From NCBI RefSeq assembly GCF_937123705.1, contig NZ_CAKZKO010000098.1:1-64000 (forward strand): a stretch of DNA of 64,000 nucleotides, written 5' to 3'. This DNA comes from an uncultured Paraglaciecola sp. GTDB lineage: Bacteria > Pseudomonadota > Gammaproteobacteria > Enterobacterales > Alteromonadaceae. Of this stretch, positions 62,323-64,000 are shown one piece after another (position 1 is the first letter of the stretch; every line of letters starts with the position of its first letter). The notes under the pieces are model-generated. The model worked only from the letters and a program-made list of their open reading frames with translations, was not told the DNA's origin and searched no databases. The position numbers and the translations under genes are program-made.

Positions 62323-64000
62323 ATGATCGCAACAGTTGGTTATGCAATCAGTGCCCTTGGTTATGCTTTTTTATTGTTGCTGCTGCTAACTGTTCGAAAA
62401 TCTGGATTAGCGAAATACCTGTTAATTCTTGCTACAGGTGCTACTTGTTTTTGGTCTATTTGTCCTTTTATCTTTGCACCGTTTTCCCTCGATAAGCTTA
62501 TTCTTTTCGATAACATTAAAAATTTGTTCTGGTTGCTGTTTTTAGCGTCATGCCTAAAAGACAACTTTACAAACATTGTCGAAGTACTCGCTCGAAAAGA
62601 AACTTGGTTGATTTTACTTCTCCCTATAACGGCTATTATTTTACCTTTTTTAGGTGTGAATGATGAATCTTGGTGGTTTCTTTTACAAACCGTAATACCT
62701 TTGCAAGTACTTGTATTACTTGAAGTTATTTATCGTCAGTCGGGTGACAATAAGTGGTCTTTAAAACCACTAATCATCTATTTGGCAGTCACCAGTATTT
62801 TTGAATTTGTGACTTTTGCGAATGCTTTGATGGTGGAACAAATTCATATCAATTACATCACAGCAAGAGGGTACATTTACACCGCCATGATCCCGTTTTT
62901 AGTGCTGGCCATTAGACGGGTCAAAAATTGGGGAGTAGAAATTTATATTTCCCGAGACGTAGTGATGCATAGCACCTTGTTGATGGTAGCAGGTGGTTAT
63001 TTATTTGTGATGGCGCTGCTTGGTTATGCCGTTAAGTACTTTGGAGGCCAATGGGGAGCGACAATCCAAATAGTGCTTATTGCTTTGTCTTTGGCGTTGT
63101 TGGTCACTTTGTTTCTTTCTTTAAGTTTTCGCACCAAAATAAAGGTATTTATTACCAAACACTTTTTCGCCAATCAATTTGACTACAGACAAGAGTGGCT
63201 AAGGCTCACAGATTGTCTCAATACCAAAGAGGCAGATGGTAATGTTTATGCAACAGCACTACGAGGTCTTACTCAGGCAATTGATTACCAAACGGGTAGT
63301 TTTATTCAGATCCAGAATGGCGAATTAAAAATGCTGGCACACATCGATATGCCAGATTTAAGTGATGCCGAGCAAAGTGTGCTGTTCGAGTTTTGTGCTT
63401 TTTTTAAAGCAAAAAATTGGATCATTGATATGGATGAGCTCAGAACAAAACCCTATGTTTACGAAGGACTGAAGGTCAACCATGGCTTGCTCAATAGCGT
63501 CACGTTTCAGTTGGTTATTCCCATCTATAAAGAGCAAGAATTTTGGGGCTTGGTAGCTATGCAGGGTTCAGAGAACACCAGCAAAAAACTTAATTGGGAA
63601 TTAAGGGATTATTTAACTGCGGTCAACGCTCAAATTTCGAATTTTTTGTTTCATCACCAGGCGGCAGAAGAGCTTGCAGAAAATGCACAATTTGCCGCAT
63701 TTACTCGTATGTCAGCTTTCATCGTGCATGATTTAAAAAATGTATTGGCACAGATTGACCTGATTTTATCAAATGCCGAACAACACAAAGATAATCCCGA
63801 ATTTATAGCGGATACCTTTGAGACCTTAGAGCATACTAAGGCTAGAATGGATAAAATGCTGCTGCAATTAACCGAAAAAAACGCCTCTCAAAATGGCTCT
63901 GATAGTTTAGTTTGCTTATCAGAGTGTATTAAATTGGTAGTGGAACAAAGATGTGCATCTTATTTACCTGAGCCTAAAGTCATTGTCAGCAGTGAAACTC
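62323..64000 (+). CDS. prsK: PrsK-type sensor histidine kinase (3' end outside window)
   Basis: Open from ATG 62323 to the window edge (about 559 codons). The N-terminal ~270 residues hold about eight membrane helices; then a GAF-like domain (SFIQIQNGELKMLAHIDMPDL near residue 330) and the phosphorylation site FIVHDLKNVLAQIDLIL (about 467-483, His-Asp-Leu-Lys-Asn). This layout matches PrsK of exosortase/PEP-CTERM systems, which with PrsR controls exopolysaccharide and protein-sorting genes. The ATPase domain lies beyond the window. Confidence 0.85.
   Translation, partial: MIATVGYAISALGYAFLLLLLLTVRKSGLAKYLLILATGATCFWSICPFIFAPFSLDKLILFDNIKNLFWLLFLASCLKDNFTNIVEVLARKETWLILLLPITAIILPFLGVNDESWWFLLQTVIPLQVLVLLEVIYRQSGDNKWSLKPLIIYLAVTSIFEFVTFANALMVEQIHINYITARGYIYTAMIPFLVLAIRRVKNWGVEIYISRDVVMHSTLLMVAGGYLFVMALLGYAVKYFGGQWGATIQIVLIALSLALLVTLFLSLSFRTKIKVFITKHFFANQFDYRQEWLRLTDCLNTKEADGNVYATALRGLTQAIDYQTGSFIQIQNGELKMLAHIDMPDLSDAEQSVLFEFCAFFKAKNWIIDMDELRTKPYVYEGLKVNHGLLNSVTFQLVIPIYKEQEFWGLVAMQGSENTSKKLNWELRDYLTAVNAQISNFLFHHQAAEELAENAQFAAFTRMSAFIVHDLKNVLAQIDLILSNAEQHKDNPEFIADTFETLEHTKARMDKMLLQLTEKNASQNGSDSLVCLSECIKLVVEQRCASYLPEPKVIVSSET

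Noticed and set aside
1..64000. CRISPR array
   Set aside because: No regularly spaced 25-40 bp repeats seen. The CTGGGCTACTCA and GTACAAA repeats are short and irregular, and belong to attachment sites.

Overview
The window is a chromosomal segment of a marine gammaproteobacterium, most likely an Alteromonadaceae member (Paraglaciecola/Glaciecola/Alteromonas-like). This rests on the core genes and their order (prfC-argS, prfB-lysS), the TtpC-type TonB cluster and the PrsK-type kinase. The genus is an inference. The left 37.7 kb is mobile DNA inserted in the 5' end of prfC, the same integration target used by SXT/R391-type elements. The right 26 kb is ordinary chromosome.

Mobile region. Two prfC-directed elements lie in tandem. 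Element 1 (before position 1 to about 10055) shows only its right part: a type III restriction-modification operon (res, mod and a small gene), an XRE/ImmA-type module, then ardA and an AbiE pair. It ends in a 25-codon stub of prfC. Element 2 (about 10039-37735, 27.7 kb) starts with a prfC-directed tyrosine integrase. It continues with a minus-strand operon encoding a VirD4-like coupling ATPase and two membrane proteins, then an unknown two-gene cargo. Next come a second integrase with a complete-looking attP built on a tRNA-Arg(CCG) 3' fragment, a structured candidate oriT, mobC-mobA and a RecB/RNase H-type nuclease. A long operon combines a type I restriction-modification system with a Kiwa defence pair (hsdM-hsdS-hsdR-kwaA-kwaB, all joined by 4-bp overlaps), followed by a PD-(D/E)XK nuclease. 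Element 2 ends with its own ardA-AbiE module, a prfC promoter and a prfC start, so the chromosomal prfC is chimeric but intact. No VirB4 or mating-pair genes are visible, so element 2 looks mobilizable rather than self-transmissible.

The right ends of both elements share one design: a 59-aa minus-strand gene, a conserved structured leader, ardA, a long-stem hairpin whose two copies covary, palindromic operators, abiEi, abiEii, arm-type sites and a prfC start. The arm sites lie at the same distance (84 bp) from the core in both. This duplicated architecture gives two-sequence comparative evidence for several small or non-coding features.

Chromosome. prfC, argS, an FMN reductase, a DUF2785 protein, prfB (with its programmed frameshift) and lysS are followed by an envelope locus. 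It contains a porin, a duplicated beta-helix lipoprotein, a TonB-dependent receptor and a six-gene operon (DUF3450, TtpC-like ExbB, ExbB, ExbD, TonB, TPR). Three promoters here carry 11-bp-phased repeats that match PhoB boxes, so the locus is probably a phosphate-starvation uptake system. It is followed by oxyR, an ECF sigma / membrane anti-sigma / secreted coiled-coil operon, a KAS III-family enzyme and the start of prsK, which points to an exopolysaccharide/PEP-CTERM region beyond the window.
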